A stretch of DNA of 64,000 nt, taken from positions 1 to 64,000 of the forward strand of contig VIIQ02000631.1 of assembly GCA_007449985.2 (NCBI GenBank). Direction: 5' to 3'. Under the pieces are notes generated by a model. That model saw only the letters and a program-made list of their open reading frames with translations. It was not told where the DNA came from and did no database searches. The position numbers and the translations under genes are program-made. This document shows, piece after piece, positions 52,333-64,000 of this stretch. The stretch is from Desmodesmus armatus (lineage: Eukaryota > Chlorophyta > Chlorophyceae > Sphaeropleales > Scenedesmaceae). How positions within the stretch are numbered: position 1 is the stretch's first letter; each line of letters starts with the position of its first letter.

Positions 52333-54440
52333 TTTGCGATTTGATGTTACGTTCTGTGGGCTTCATGGGGGTGCGTTGGCAGCAGCAGCCCTGAGAGTGT
52401 TTGCAGTTCTTCTGAGCTGTGGTGTTAGTGTGCAGCGTGTGCGCGTGGCTTGGCCGTGGTTGGTGGGCATGCTGCAACAATGGTGCGAGTGTGCAGCATC
52501 TGGAATGAGTGCAGCAGCCGCCGGCTGTGGCACACGGTGTGCATCATTTGCAACGAGCCACTACGGCTCTCGCTGCTGGTAAATGCAAAGAACGATTCTC
52601 ATTTGAAATGCTTGTTTGTGATGTAGGGATTGATGAGTGTGTACGTGTGAGCCAGGTGTTCAGGAGAGGACTCTGCACCACATGCTGAGAATGCACATTA
52701 CAAGATTTCGGCATCCCCTGCACTTACGTATGTGTCACTCAAGCCTACAGAAGCCTCCCATTGTTGAGTGCACACATGCCTGCTTCCAACTGTTGACTTG
52801 TCATTTGTTTTGGACCGCTGCGGTTCTCCAAACAACGTCAGTGCTGCTGCTCAAGCATACATGCAGCAACTGATGGCCATCAATGTCAAGTGTTACTTCA
52901 CCATCACACAGAGCAACTGCAGCCTGCACCGAAATATAATTGCCACCAATGCTGCCCACACTGCTACAGCGACTGAGTCACTTCAAGGCTTCAGAAGAAC
53001 TGGTTCAACCAGCGCACCCATGGGTCAAGCGCAATGCCCATGGTTCAAATCGAATCAAAGTTGTACCTGCAGCCGCTACATGCCGCATGATGCAGCCGTT
53101 GGATTGGTTGGTTGGTTGGAAAGGCCGTGGTACTTCCACACAACCACAACTTGCTATTTCCACACAACCACAACTTGCTATTTGCTAAAATGTCACTTAG
53201 GGGGGATCAAAGCCTTCTGGCAGCAACCCAGCAACTGAACCCCGGCAGAAACCATGAATCAAACATGACGTGTATGTCATCACCAACAAGCACCATGCTT
53301 CATGCCAGTCCGACTGGTTGGCAGCCAGCTGGTGGACTGCAGTGCATCGGGGCCCTGCTGAACCTGCAGTGCTGCAAACAGTGCACTAGGGTGCTGCGCT
53401 GGTGTGCACACACAGCGACATCAACGAATGACTCGCTCCTTCCAACAACACTACTAGTGTCCCAGTTGGACCGTAAGCTGAACGTAGCTCTACTGCAGAC
53501 TCCAGCGCAACCAAAGCGCACAAGCTTTGTTGCAACCCATGGGTTGCTGTGTTGGCCAGATACAGTAACACAGCAGCTCCCAGCAGCTTTCATCGGTTGC
53601 TAGCCTGAGGAGCACCAATGGCTACAGTGCCCCCAACTTTCAACGGGCCTTGCCAGGAGGAGCACTGAAACACACAAAAAAATCACACACATACGCGCCA
53701 AACAGCACAGACTCTGTTGAACACCTGAAATTTCTAATCGACAAACAGCACAACACAAATGCCGGCCCGTGACACCAGCATGTTCAACTTGTAACCAATA
53801 AAGGGTTCATCGGCACTTCAGGCAGGTACTTTGGTGATGCTGCCATGGTCAATCAACAGTGAGCTCCACTGCTGAAGCACTCTGCTGATGCCCTTTGCTT
53901 GGCAAGCAGTGTTTAGGAGCAGCAACGCACACAGGAACGATGCAGCGACACAAATAGGGACGATGCCTACACCGACAAACATAACCCGAACAGGATTGCG
54001 TTGACTGACCTATCACATGACAAGCTCGAACTGCAGCACAGGTGATGACCACAGATCAAAATCTATCACCACAGATGACGAGCTTTCCTTGACCCGCATT
54101 GTCACGCGTCCCCAAAAAATGCCGCGCACAATTGCACGCGCGTGACTGCTGCGACGTCGAGATCAGGCACAGCGCCGTCATAACATATTCGGAACAGAAT
54201 CACCTCTTCAGGCTGTCTTGAGCGCAAGGAGCGCCAGCACTGCCACGTTGACGCCAGCACCAGCACCAGCACCCGATACGCCGACTGTGTTCAAGCACGA
54301 TCCGCACGCAACCAAAGGTAAAACACCCACCATGCATATCAGCAGACGCGACTGCATGAAACCGCATTACGCCCCCCAATTTTGGCAGCACCCGCCGAGG
54401 CTTTGAGCTCGACATGCACGTCATGTTCGTCGCAGCAATG
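52333..54440. other. Intergenic 2.1 kb between convergent MYND and AP2 genes
   Basis: No gene recognised. It holds the 3' flanks of both genes. Small direct repeats at about 53138-53185 (two copies of TTCCACACAACCACAACTTG) are the only structure noticed. Confidence 0.5.
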
Positions 54441-55546
54441 CTATGTCGCTGGCATGGTCGAGGCGCCCGCACCACCATCTGCAGCATCCAGTACCTTGCG
54501 CTTTGCCCGGTCTTTCTTCGGGCTCCAGTGTAACGTGTAAGTCGTGCCTGTTGGCGCGGCCACAGCAGTAGCAGTAATCTCGCCGCGGCTGTCCCCAGTG
54601 ATGTCCGCCCAAGTCTGGAAGATTCTGCTGGATCCCAACGTCACTCCGGCCAGCTCCCCAGGCACGTAGTCATCGGGGAAGAGGGGGTCAACCTGGTTCA
54701 GCTTCGCGTTGGGGATGTCTGGGTCTGCAACATGAGAGTTATTGGCAGCGGCAGCGGCAGCGGCAGCAGCAGTCAGTTGGGGCTTTGCTCACTGCCTCAG
54801 TTTCATATTGTGATGTAACTCTCTGTAGTGCACGCCTCACCCCCTGAGGGGGTGACGCGCCCGCCCTGGGCGCTACTGAGCATGGTGTTCATTGAACACA
54901 ACAGCGTATGGCAGTGACAGAGATGACCACTTCCAGCAGGACACTGTCTTGCGTGGCGCTGACCGTGACTACGGTTGAGATACATCCAGCACATACCCAC
55001 CTTTGAAGCGTGCGGCCTCATTCCACTTGCGTGCGGCCTCCTCTGCTGTGTCAAAAGTGGCAAGGTATGCCAGCTGCACAGCAAGACGACAAAATCTGTG
55101 TCAGGTGTGGACACACACCAGATGTGTGATGACAGGACTTCCACGCATGCACGCTTGCAGTGCAGGCAACCTGCCATGGCATGTGCCGCAAGGGCTGCTG
55201 CAGCAGTTGTGAGGTTTCATGCCGCAGCGCCACCAGAGTAGAACTGTCATGGACCCATCATGGGGTCCGTCTATCATAGATGGACCATCCATCTTTGATG
55301 GACAAAGGTGACAAAGGTTATATGCGCACTGTTGGTCACCAACAGTGCTGTGAGCAGTACAGCTTGTGCCAGCAGGAACGGTTCCTCACCTGCCCCAAGC
55401 TAATCTGGGCCTTGCGCTTGTGGCTGCCAGGCCTGACTGGGTACACCCCAGTGTAGTGCGCTGCTGCCTCTGCAGGGGGCTGAGCTGGTGCAGCCGCTGC
55501 GGCAGGCTCAGCTGCAGGCTGGACTGGCGGCGGCTGCTGCTGTTGG

Positions 55547-55578
<32 letters not shown>

Positions 55579-55579
55579 C

Positions 55580-55611
<32 letters not shown>

Positions 55612-56150
55612 CAGCTGGTGTTGTTGGTGCTGATGAGGCTGCTGGTGGTGCTGCTGCTGTTGCAAATGTGGCTGTTGCTGCTGGATCATCTGCTGCTGCT
55701 GCTGGTGCTGCTGCTGCTGCTGCTGGGCAGGTTCACTTTTCTGGCCATAAAGCTGCTGCTGTCCTGCCTCGTGCTCTTGCTCCTGCTGCTCCTGCTGCTG
55801 CTGCTGCTGCTGCTGCTCCGGGACATGCCTGGGCAGCTGCAAGGGGAGCATGGGCCTATGCTGCAGCGACAGCTGCATCAGCAGCTGCAGGTGCTGCTGC
55901 ACCAACTGCACTGCCTGCTGCTGCTGCTGCTGCTGCTGCTGGCGGCCTGGCTCGTACAGTGCTGCATGCTGTTGTGTGGCATTGACAAGCAGCTGCAACA
56001 GGCTGCGCTGGCTAGGGTTTAGCACTGTCCCGCCGCTCTGACGTAGCAGTGATGCTGTCAGTTGGTCCAACAGGCCGACTTGCTGGGGGGTCAGCACATT
56101 CAGCCCTTGTTGCAGGACATCCAACAGCAGCAGCTCGTCGAGATAGTCGA

Positions 56151-56205
<55 letters not shown>

Positions 56206-57305
56206 GTGCAGGAGGGTGCTCTGTAGGCCTTCCACATGCTGCTCCAAATGCTGCAAGGGCCACACACCCACCTGATGCAGTAAGGCGAGGTCTCTGAGCA
56301 GTTGCTCACGGCTTGGTTGCGGCAGCAATGGCGGCTGCTGCTGCTGCTGCTGTTGAGAGCTCTGGTCAAGCTGCCTTATGCCAGCAGAGAGGTCGTCTAC
56401 TGTGAGGATGCCACCAGACTGACTTGATGTGGCAGTGCCCTGCCAGCTGTGCGGCGGGGTAGCTTGTAGTCCAGACATCTGCCGCTGCTGCGGCTGCTGC
56501 TGTTGCTGCTGCTGCGGCTGCGGCTGCGGCTGCGGCTGCTGCTGCGGCTGCTGCTGGCCCATCAATGTCTGCTGCTGTTGCTGCTGCTGTTGCAGCGGCA
56601 GAGGTTGCTGCTGCTGTGACGGCCAGGCTGCTGGAACTTGTGTTTGCACAATTCGCTGTGTGTGTTTTGCCTGCACATGCAGCTGGGCCCTGTCTTGGTC
56701 AAGGCTGTGGCACCTGAGGGCCGCACTGCCAGTATCTTCCTCCTCATACTGCTGCTGCTGCTGCTGCTGCTGCCAATGGTGTATGTGTTCCTGGCCTGAC
56801 AGCCTGCGACGCTTGGGGGGCTTTGTGGTGCCCGGCCCTGCGGCATCGCCAGGCTTTGAACCTAGGACATCTCCGTCCGCAGCGGCAGCGGCAGCAGATC
56901 CAGCGACTTCTGCAGAGTTGAAAAACATACCCAGACTGCTATGCTGCTGCTGCTGCTGCTGCTGCCTGACAGCAGACTGCTGCTGCTGCTGCTGAGGTGG
57001 CAGCAGCAGCGAGTGCTGTGGGCCAGGCGGCAGGCTGCTGTTCACATGGGGCCGCTTCAGGTGCGGTCTGTGCGCTAAGGGTCCCTGCGTCTCCCATGGC
57101 ATGGTGCCAGCCCGGAGACCTGTCCCTGCTGCTGCCGCCCTAGCCGCCGCTGCTGCTGCTGCTGGCGGTGGTAGCATGTCTGGCTCCCCTGAGGCAGCCT
57201 GCTCTGGCTGACTGGACGCCAACTGCTGCTGCGGCACTGGGCTGTACACCCGCTGCTGCTGCTGCTGCTGTTGCACTGGCGGCTGTGGTGGCCAGCAGTG
57301 CTCTG

Positions 57306-57338
<33 letters not shown>

Positions 57339-59124
57339 GTGCCAAGTTGTTCATCGACATCAGCAGCCGCGACTCCTGCAGCCTCCTCAGCAGCCCGGCC
57401 TGCTGCAGGGCTTGGCGGGGTGCATGGCCTGGCATCAACAGGTCAGCACCAAACCAGCGTGGAGCATTCACCGCCCCAGTTGCTGGGTTGCTGGCGCCTC
57501 CATCAACACCTGTTGTGGTGCTGCTGCTCTGACCTGCTGCTGCTGCAGCTGCTGGTGCTGTTAGTGAAGGGGACCCTATGCTGCCTAAAGGCCCAGCTGC
57601 TGCAGCTTCAAGCCCTGCCAGAATCTGCTCTGCTGTGTTCAATGGGTGCCACCCCGCCGCAGCGGCTGCCATGCTGCTGCTCAGCTGCCGCTGCTGCTGC
57701 GGCGGCTGCCCTAGTCCGCCCAGTGGCCCGCTGGATGTTTGGGTCGGCTGCGACTGCATGGGGTTGGCACCGGCAACGCTTCGCAGGACGGGGCTGTCAG
57801 ATGAGCGCTGGCGGTCTGGCAAGGGAGGGGCCCTGAGGCCTGCAGCCGCTGCTGCTGCCATTGACTGCAGGTAGCTGCCTGTAAGCGGCAGCCCTCCAGG
57901 CGCCACAGCAGTTTGCTGCTGCAGGTGGCTCATCGCCTCTGAGGCACCTGCCCCAGGGCCCGACCCATGCACCGGCCCTGGCTGCACTGTCAGGGCAGTG
58001 CCAGCGTCAAGCGGGGCTTCCTGGCTTGCTGCTGCCATTGACTGCAGGTAGCTGCCTGTGAGGGGCAGCCCTCCAGGGGCCACAGGGGCCAGCTGCAGTG
58101 TGCTGGGGTCATGTGCTGTGCTGACCTGCAGCTGCTGGCCATGCCCATGTAGGCTCAGCTTCAGGCTGCTGTCCTGCAGGACAGCTGCATGGAGGTGGCT
58201 GGTAGGGCCACTGTCCTGCAGCTGCAGTGTGCTGGAGGTGTGTCTTGCAGTGTGCTGGCCGCATGGAGCGTTTACAGAGTCCTGCAGTGGGCTGGTCCAA
58301 GACATTGGCTGTGTGCTGGGGTCCTGTTGGCATGGCGCTTCTCCTGCAGTCTGCAGGCCAGCACGCTGCTGGCTGCATGGCAAGCCCATAGAGTCCTGCT
58401 GCGTGTCAGGCCAAGGCACTGGCTGTGTGCTGGGGCCGTGCTGGCATGGTGCTTCTCCTGCAGGGTGCTGGCTGTGCTGGCCGCCTGGAGCGTCCATAGA
58501 GTCCTGCAGCGTCCCAGGCCATGGCACTGGCTGTGTGCTGGGCTCCTGCTGCATGCTTACTGTGCTGGGCCAGGGCAGTGGCAGTATGCTGGCCCTTGAA
58601 GGGGTGGGGCCATAGCTGCTGCCCAGGTGACTGCTGACCTGAAATGTGCTGGACCCTTGTTGGATGCTGACAGTGGCACAGAAGGGCCGGGATTGGGGCC
58701 GACCTGCAGGGCAGAGGCCATGAACACAGCAGCAGGAACACAATCATATGCCATGTATGTCCAACGGTGTCTGCAAAGGCTGCAGCAGGGTGAAGGAAGC
58801 CAGCATATATGCCTGGCTTGCTGAAGGTGGTGGAGGGTGAGATGGTCACACCACTGTGTGCTCATGCATGGGCTGGCAAGGGTGCACATGTGCATCTGCA
58901 TGCTTCCCTTGTGCAAAAAAAGGCAACCTGAGGGATACAGTTAGTCCATACAGCTCACCTTGAACAGTCACAGTCAGCTGCTGGCTCTGCAGCTGTCCCG
59001 TTTGGTTGGTGGGTTGGTATCCTGCAGCTGCCTGTGCGCCTTGCACCTGCGCTCCAGCTTGTCCTGGCTGAGCTGGGCTGGGCTGTATGTGGTGTGAATG
59101 ACTATTTTCATGCATCTGAGTCAT
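54441..59124 (-). CDS. Gln-rich protein with C-terminal AP2 DNA-binding domain, 1278 aa
   Basis: Exons 59124-58959, 58703-55390, 55073-55001, 54724-54441; phases agree and the total is exactly 1279 codons including TAG. The AP2/ERF domain spans three exons at residues about 1138-1190: HYTGVYPVRPGSHKRKAQ (strands 1-2), then LAYLATFDTAEEAARKWNEA (strand 3 and helix; family consensus is LGTFDTAEEAARAYD), then DPDIPNAKLN. This predicts a sequence-specific nuclear transcription factor. The N-terminal 1100 residues are almost all Gln, Ser, Pro and Ala, with runs of 10-20 Gln, typical of an activation or condensate-forming region but not diagnostic. The C-terminus has a Trp-containing segment, FQTWADITGD and TYTLHWSPKKDRAKRK, with a basic patch that could be a nuclear signal. 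The first in-frame ATGs are 59124 and 59115; a further 5' exon is possible. Confidence 0.85.
55240..55312. repeat. Cluster of small palindromes in AP2 intron 2
   Basis: Three short inverted repeats in a row: GGACCCATCATGGGGTCC, TCTATCATAGA and CCATCAAAGATGG-like arms (CCATCTTTGATGG on +). All are built from CCATC/GATGG words. The intron is 55389-55074. Confidence 0.8.
55541..57345 (-). repeat. CAG/CAA trinucleotide runs coding poly-Gln
   Basis: Several long CTG/TTG runs on + (CAG/CAA on the coding strand), the longest near 55543-55612, 56150-56205 and 57312-57347, with shorter ones near 55797-55815, 55918-55940 and 56505-56600. Mixed CAG and CAA codons are typical of selected poly-Gln coding tracts; the run near 56150 is nearly pure CAG and most likely to vary in length. 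Confidence 0.95.
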
Positions 59125-60533
59125 ACAGCTGCTACAAGTATCCACTGAAGCAGCTCAAATGAGGATGCTGCGGGTCGGTCGGCTGGCAGCTGAATATGCA
59201 CGCCTCCTTGGGTATGTTGCTGGGCCGTCACAGGAGGTTGGGCCTGTTGAGGGACCAATACGGATGCGGATAGATGTCAGCACTGACCTCATGAGTGCTG
59301 TTTCCCGAAAAGCGGAAAGGTGGGCTTCCATCAGTTTGTGCATGGAGTGGAGTTCCACCCTTCCGCCCAGATGAGCTGCGGTAAGAGCACGTCAGCAAGC
59401 AGCATCAGAAGGTAGTGTAAGTCCAGAAAACTTACGTGCACTTGCCTCTCAGCCCAGAGCCACAGGCATGGGTATGCTTGCACGAGCCTTGCAATCCACA
59501 CACGTCGCGGTTTGTGATGACGCTGTTTTCACTGTTATTGCTTATCAGATGGAATTAGACAATGTGGGCGCAGCCTGACCACCCAGCTTTCTGTTGCAGT
59601 ACTGCAACAGAAACTATTGCCTGAGGCGTTAGGTCTAAGCCAAGCTTTCCCCCGCGACCCCATTGCGTGATGCACGTGCTGATTACTGCAAGCAAACCAT
59701 GGATAAGCCCCTGGACGAGTGCGAAGGCCCAGCCCCACGTGACGTCCAATGGTGGGCCCAACACAGATCAGCTGTGCTGGGCCTGGAACAACTGCACCAC
59801 CCTACGTGCTCGTGCACTCCAAAGCTCTGAAACGTGGGAAAACGTCAGTTGGATGGACGATACATCGCTGTAATGCCGAGTCAGTGTAGTAGCAGTGCTG
59901 CTCACTTGATGATATGAAGCACATCGCCAGCTAGGGCACACTCCCAGCAAGGAGGTGTGTGAAAAGATGATGACTCGACTGCAAACCATCCCTGAGTACG
60001 GACTTTTCTGGCATTTTCACACTGTCACTCTAACATCTCTTGGAAGTGCATGTCCAATGGGAGTCAAGATCCACATGCCATCCTGCCTACAACGCCTGCT
60101 GTACAGAACTTGAAGAAGCCTTTGATCTGATATTCAGGCCCACAAGAGACTGTGCTGTCTGGTCCCCGCCCAAATGCACACAAGCCCAGATTGGGCTGCT
60201 CTGCACCGATAGCAGCCCAGACAAGCTGAAGAGAAATGCATTTCGACAGGTAATTGTTGATCAGTCCAAGCTGTTGGTTGCAAAGAGCTGTGTGCATACA
60301 TGTGATGCCCAGTAAAGCTCATTGCCTGCACGGGCCCCCCTGCCAGATTGGCAACTGCATCAGTGCTGCACGACGTCGTCCAGCGTTGCCCATGGGAGTG
60401 CCCTTTCTGAAACAACGCGTGTATACAACACATCGACAGCTCTAACAGTTGAAAAGCACAGCTGTCAGCATATGCCACTGTTACATCGCTCACATGACAC
60501 CTGGAAACGCCTGCAAAGCTGAATAACCAGGAC

Positions 60534-60597
60534 GTGGTGCAGGGTCCTGCGTGGTGCCAAAAACGTGGTGCAGGGCCCTGCGTGGTGCCAAAAACAT
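60534..60597. repeat. Two direct copies of a 31-bp sequence
   Basis: ACGTGGTGCAGGGTCCTGCG followed by TGGTGCCAAAA occurs twice back to back, differing by one base (GGTCC against GGCCC), with the start of a third. Confidence 0.9.
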
Positions 60598-63500
60598 GGC
60601 AAAGAGTGAAGATGGCACTGTCATACGACACACGGAAAGCATACCAGGGCAGGCAGAGCACTCACCCTACCAGTGATGCTAGCTTACAACCCGCAGCTAC
60701 AAGTAGTGTACATGGCCACCTGCGGCAGGCGCCAGCCTGAGACCCTTTACACACAGACAGGGAGGGAGATGATACATGCGCGCCAGGCCCTCCGTAACGC
60801 TGGCAGGAAGCGTGTGTATCTCACAACAGTTGCTGCCCCTGGGGCACAAATGATCCCAGGCGCCACGTGGCGCGGGACACCACACGAGTCAAGCGCCCCC
60901 AAAATATGCAGGTGGCCCCTTGTGCACTCACAAGCACCCGCCCCGCCCACTCGCCCGGACCCACCCACCAACACCCTACAAGCAGCCAACCTGCGCGGCG
61001 GGCCGATGATGGTACAGCCCCCCCCCCCCCACACACACACACAAGGTGCAGTGACATGCCCTTCAGCTGGGTCAAGAGGGGTCCAAGCTTATGCAGTGCA
61101 CAACCGCTGCTCCCACTGAGGGCAGGACACTAGTGTCGCTGTGCCGATGAGCACTGGACAAGAGAGCGCTGCTCAAACACAGAGAGCACACGTAGGCAAA
61201 CACTGCACACCGCCCAACAAACCATAGCCACAGCTGCATATGTGTCAGCAGCTGAATGCCACAGTGGTTACACAGCATGCTAACAAACCCAGATGATCCA
61301 GACCAAGGGCAGATCCCAGCTGCAAATAAGCACTGTGACGTACACCCGATGCTTGCACGGGCCACACGTCACAGCAGCGCACACCATAGCTACAGACGCA
61401 TTGCCGGCGTCACAAGCAGCTTCAGCACAGCTGCTGTAGCTACAAATAGGTAGTGCCACCCCTATAGGTAGTGCCCCCCCCCCCCCCCCCCACCACCACC
61501 GCAGGAGTGACCCCGACATTGCGTCGGGGGCATGTCTGGGAGGCAGCGGCAACATACAAGCACACCCAAATCAAACTCACAAGCTCGACGACACAGGCAT
61601 CTGCATCGTGCAGGACGCTGCCTTGCAGCAGCATTCCCTGTTATCCAGCACACATGTTCTCCCAAGTGTTGTACTGCGTGTTGGCATATGTCACAAAAGG
61701 CCATCATGCACCTGCTCCCGTCAAGCACGCTGCTGCTGGACAAGAGAAGGTGCACTCACTTGAAATATGATCCTTTAACACCTTGATTGGCATTGATTGA
61801 GATGGTGCATATGCAGCATGCAAGGCGACGCCGCCAAACAAGTGTTGCTGACGCACAGGAACTCGACTGCGCACACCAACTTCAGCGCACGGGAGGATGC
61901 ACCCTGACTGCACAACACATTCTCTTCCTCCTGATACACCAGCAAACACATAGCATGAGCTCTGAAGCTTCACAGCTACAGGCGTAGCATTGAAGAGTTG
62001 ATGCACACGCCCAAGCCCACCGTTTGGGCAACCCCCGCCAGCAACATGACCAATTTGTGTTGTGTAGAATGCATGTCGCGGCACGGGTAACACTGTAGGC
62101 CACCGAGCTTTTGTACACCAATGGAAGCAGCTGTCATGCCATACGGCCAAGAAGTGCTGTCCCCCCCCCCCTTCCAACAAAAACCCAGCACACAGCACCA
62201 GCAAAGATTGTGCCACACACTCAAGAAAAACCAAGGCCACACGCCACAGCTGAATATGCCAGCATGCCACAAGCGTGATGCATGGCAATTGATATACAGA
62301 CCCAGGCTGATTTCATTACCTGGCATGTGCTGTGCTGTGCTGTGCATGCGCAACCTCCTGCTCTGTACAGCACACAGGCAGGTGGTAACAGACCCTATCA
62401 CAGCACCACTGATGCAGCCACCCCTCAGATGGTGCACAAGCAACTGCACAACCTATGGGTGTGTGCACCACATTGACATGCAGCCTCACAAACTTTCCAT
62501 TGCACACAGCTTCAAAATCGCAGACAAGCCAGCACTCCAAAAGACCCAGATGCTGTCACACCTGCGAATCAATGCACGCCCGCAGCACAAGCCCATGACA
62601 GCACACACAAGTCCCCAAGATGCCCCAGCCTAGCACAACACTGACAGCATCCCCAACTGCAGGTTCTGGTGCAATCCAGCTGCAGAGACCTCAGCAAGTT
62701 ACCACCCACAACCTGGCTGTTCGTAAACCAGTACACCAACCCACAACACCAACATCCATGGCACGTGCAAGTGGCTACCCACAACTACGTTGCTGCCACA
62801 CTTGTGCATCAACCAAGACACCACACACACCAATGAAACAAGCTCATGGGACCCCCACCCCGGCCCCTGGGGAGAGCTGCAGATGGGGGTCCATGCACGC
62901 CAGAGCAGCACTCGCCACTGATCAATGGCCTGGGCAGCCGCACCCTGAATTGTGGGGGTGGGCAGTCACACCCATGAAACAATGGATGGAGCAGTTGCAC
63001 CGTGTAGGTATCTGTGTGACAGACACCACCACGACCACCCAAAGAAACTTGCAGAACAGAAGCACTCGCAGAACAGAACCCAGCTAGACGCTGCCAGGAT
63101 CAAAGCAGCGTGCTGTGGCAGTGACAACACCTGTGCTGACGTCAGCAGCCAGCCTGGGACCCTCAGCACATCTCAGCTGTAGATCCCGCCAACAGGCCCA
63201 GCAGTCATGTCAACCGCCCCTGGGCAGGTCGCAAAGAGCAAAACCACCTGTGCTGACCTCAGTCTGTAGGACCGCACGCCCTCCGCCGCCCCAAAAACCG
63301 CCTGCCCAAGTGCCTCCCCATGAAAAGAACGCACACCCAAGCGCATCCACCAGAAATCCCTTTCCCAAGCTTTGCACGGAGGACTTTCTACACAACCATT
63401 TGAAGCACAAAAGCAGCTGCCAACATGTGTTGAGGCTCTTGCTCTGACACCATACTCACAGAACCTCCAATCGGACCCTTTCTTCAAACTCAGTGACTAT

Positions 63501-63821
63501 CAGCACACCCAATGACACACCTTTTAACCCAATCACACAAATCTTTGACTGCAATCATAGTGACATATGCACCTCAGACACACTCTGCGTGTAGGCACGT
63601 AAGCACACATACGAGAGCAAGCTGCTGCAGCTTCACAACACCGGGCTTGTGTCACCACAGACCACTGCTCACACGCCAGCCCGTGCCCCCACCACCCCAA
63701 CCACAAGCACCCTTGCAAGCAGCCGCCGACCACCCCACACTTGCATCCCAAGAAGGCGGCCAGCCTGCCAAGGCTAGGCGGCCTGGTAGCCAACAGGTAT
63801 AGGCTGGAGGCCCCTCATCAA

Positions 63822-63960
63822 GTTGGCGAGAGGGTGAGTGAGGGAACAAGTGAGGGAATGAATGCGTGAGGGAGTAAACGAGTGAGTGAGGTGGCATCCC
63901 CCAGAAATGAATGAGTGAGGCTGCACGAGTGAATGCCCCACGGGTGAATAAGTGAGGACG
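63822..63960. repeat. Degenerate GTGAG-type simple repeat
   Basis: Irregular repeats of GTGAGTGAGG, GTGAGGGAATGAATG and GAATGAGTGAGG. They resemble the GTGAG donor words common in this window, but no exon precedes them. Confidence 0.85.
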
Positions 63961-64000
63961 TGCTACCCCACACCTGCCGGCTCTGCCTCAGTACAACAGC

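Larger units (their letters stand above)
59125..64000. other. No supported gene in the right end
   Basis: I found no family signature and no chain of phased exons. It contains the upstream flank of the AP2 gene, C tracts at about 61018-61030, 61467-61490 and 62160-62172, a small palindrome CCCCGACATTGCGTCGGGG at about 61512-61530, a direct repeat near 60534 and a GTGAG-rich tail. Any gene here would have to consist of short exons that I cannot separate from background. Confidence 0.5.

Noticed and set aside
55541..57345. Leu/Cys/Ala-rich + strand frames opposite the AP2 gene
   Set aside because: They are the antisense reading of CAG repeats (poly-Leu, poly-Cys, poly-Ala) and lie inside the verified minus-strand exon.
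59125..64000. Several 90-170-residue open frames at the right end
   Set aside because: They overlap each other on both strands, have odd Cys/His/Thr-rich composition, and lack domains or consistent exon phases.

Overview
This window reads as nuclear DNA of a green alga, most likely a chlorophycean; that placement is inference from gene style, not from a marker gene. The genes are intron-dense with GT-AG introns whose acceptors mostly end in TGCAG or CCACAG. Their proteins carry long Gln, Ala and Gly tracts and have plant-type domains (AAAP amino acid permease, AP2, RecQ4/BLM-type helicase, MYND finger). No bacterial, organellar or viral gene was seen.

Layout, left to right. 1-6084 is a tandem array of units of about 210 bp with long C tracts. 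It joins a truncated copy (6085-7808) of part of an FHA gene. 8622-9020 (+) is the orphan last exon of an amino acid permease. A complete seven-exon paralogue lies at 12330-15345 (-), with a second possible first exon at 15726-15901. 16143-18804 has only weak exon candidates. 19171-31278 (-) is a 16-exon gene for an FHA-domain coiled-coil protein; its 13th intron holds a second copy of the C-tract array. 455 bp away and divergent, 31734-47409 (+) is a 22-exon RecQ helicase with RQC and HRDC regions. 47976-52332 (+) is a MYND zinc-finger gene with two in-frame TAG codons and a frame break. 54441-59124 (-) encodes a very Gln-rich protein with a C-terminal AP2 domain. 59125-64000 shows no gene I can support. 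Exon joins were checked by reading frame: the AAAP (484 aa), FHA (1047 aa) and AP2 (1278 aa) models close exactly. RecQ (1324 aa) closes if one base is added. MYND (1155 codons) needs one added base and reading through two TAGs.

The most unusual thing here is a pattern, not a gene. Introns of the FHA and RecQ genes repeatedly hold extra copies of an exon edge. Upstream of a real exon lie copies of acceptor plus exon start; downstream of a real exon lie copies of exon end plus donor, up to about a dozen in a row. The poly-C array itself looks like an extreme case: read on the gene strand, each unit has an acceptor, a G tract, the last 18 bases of FHA exon 13 and its donor, so the array resembles a ladder of pseudo-exons. 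The G tracts (roughly 10-35 G) lie on the sense strand. The array with flanking exons is also present twice, which is either a recent segmental duplication or an assembly artefact.
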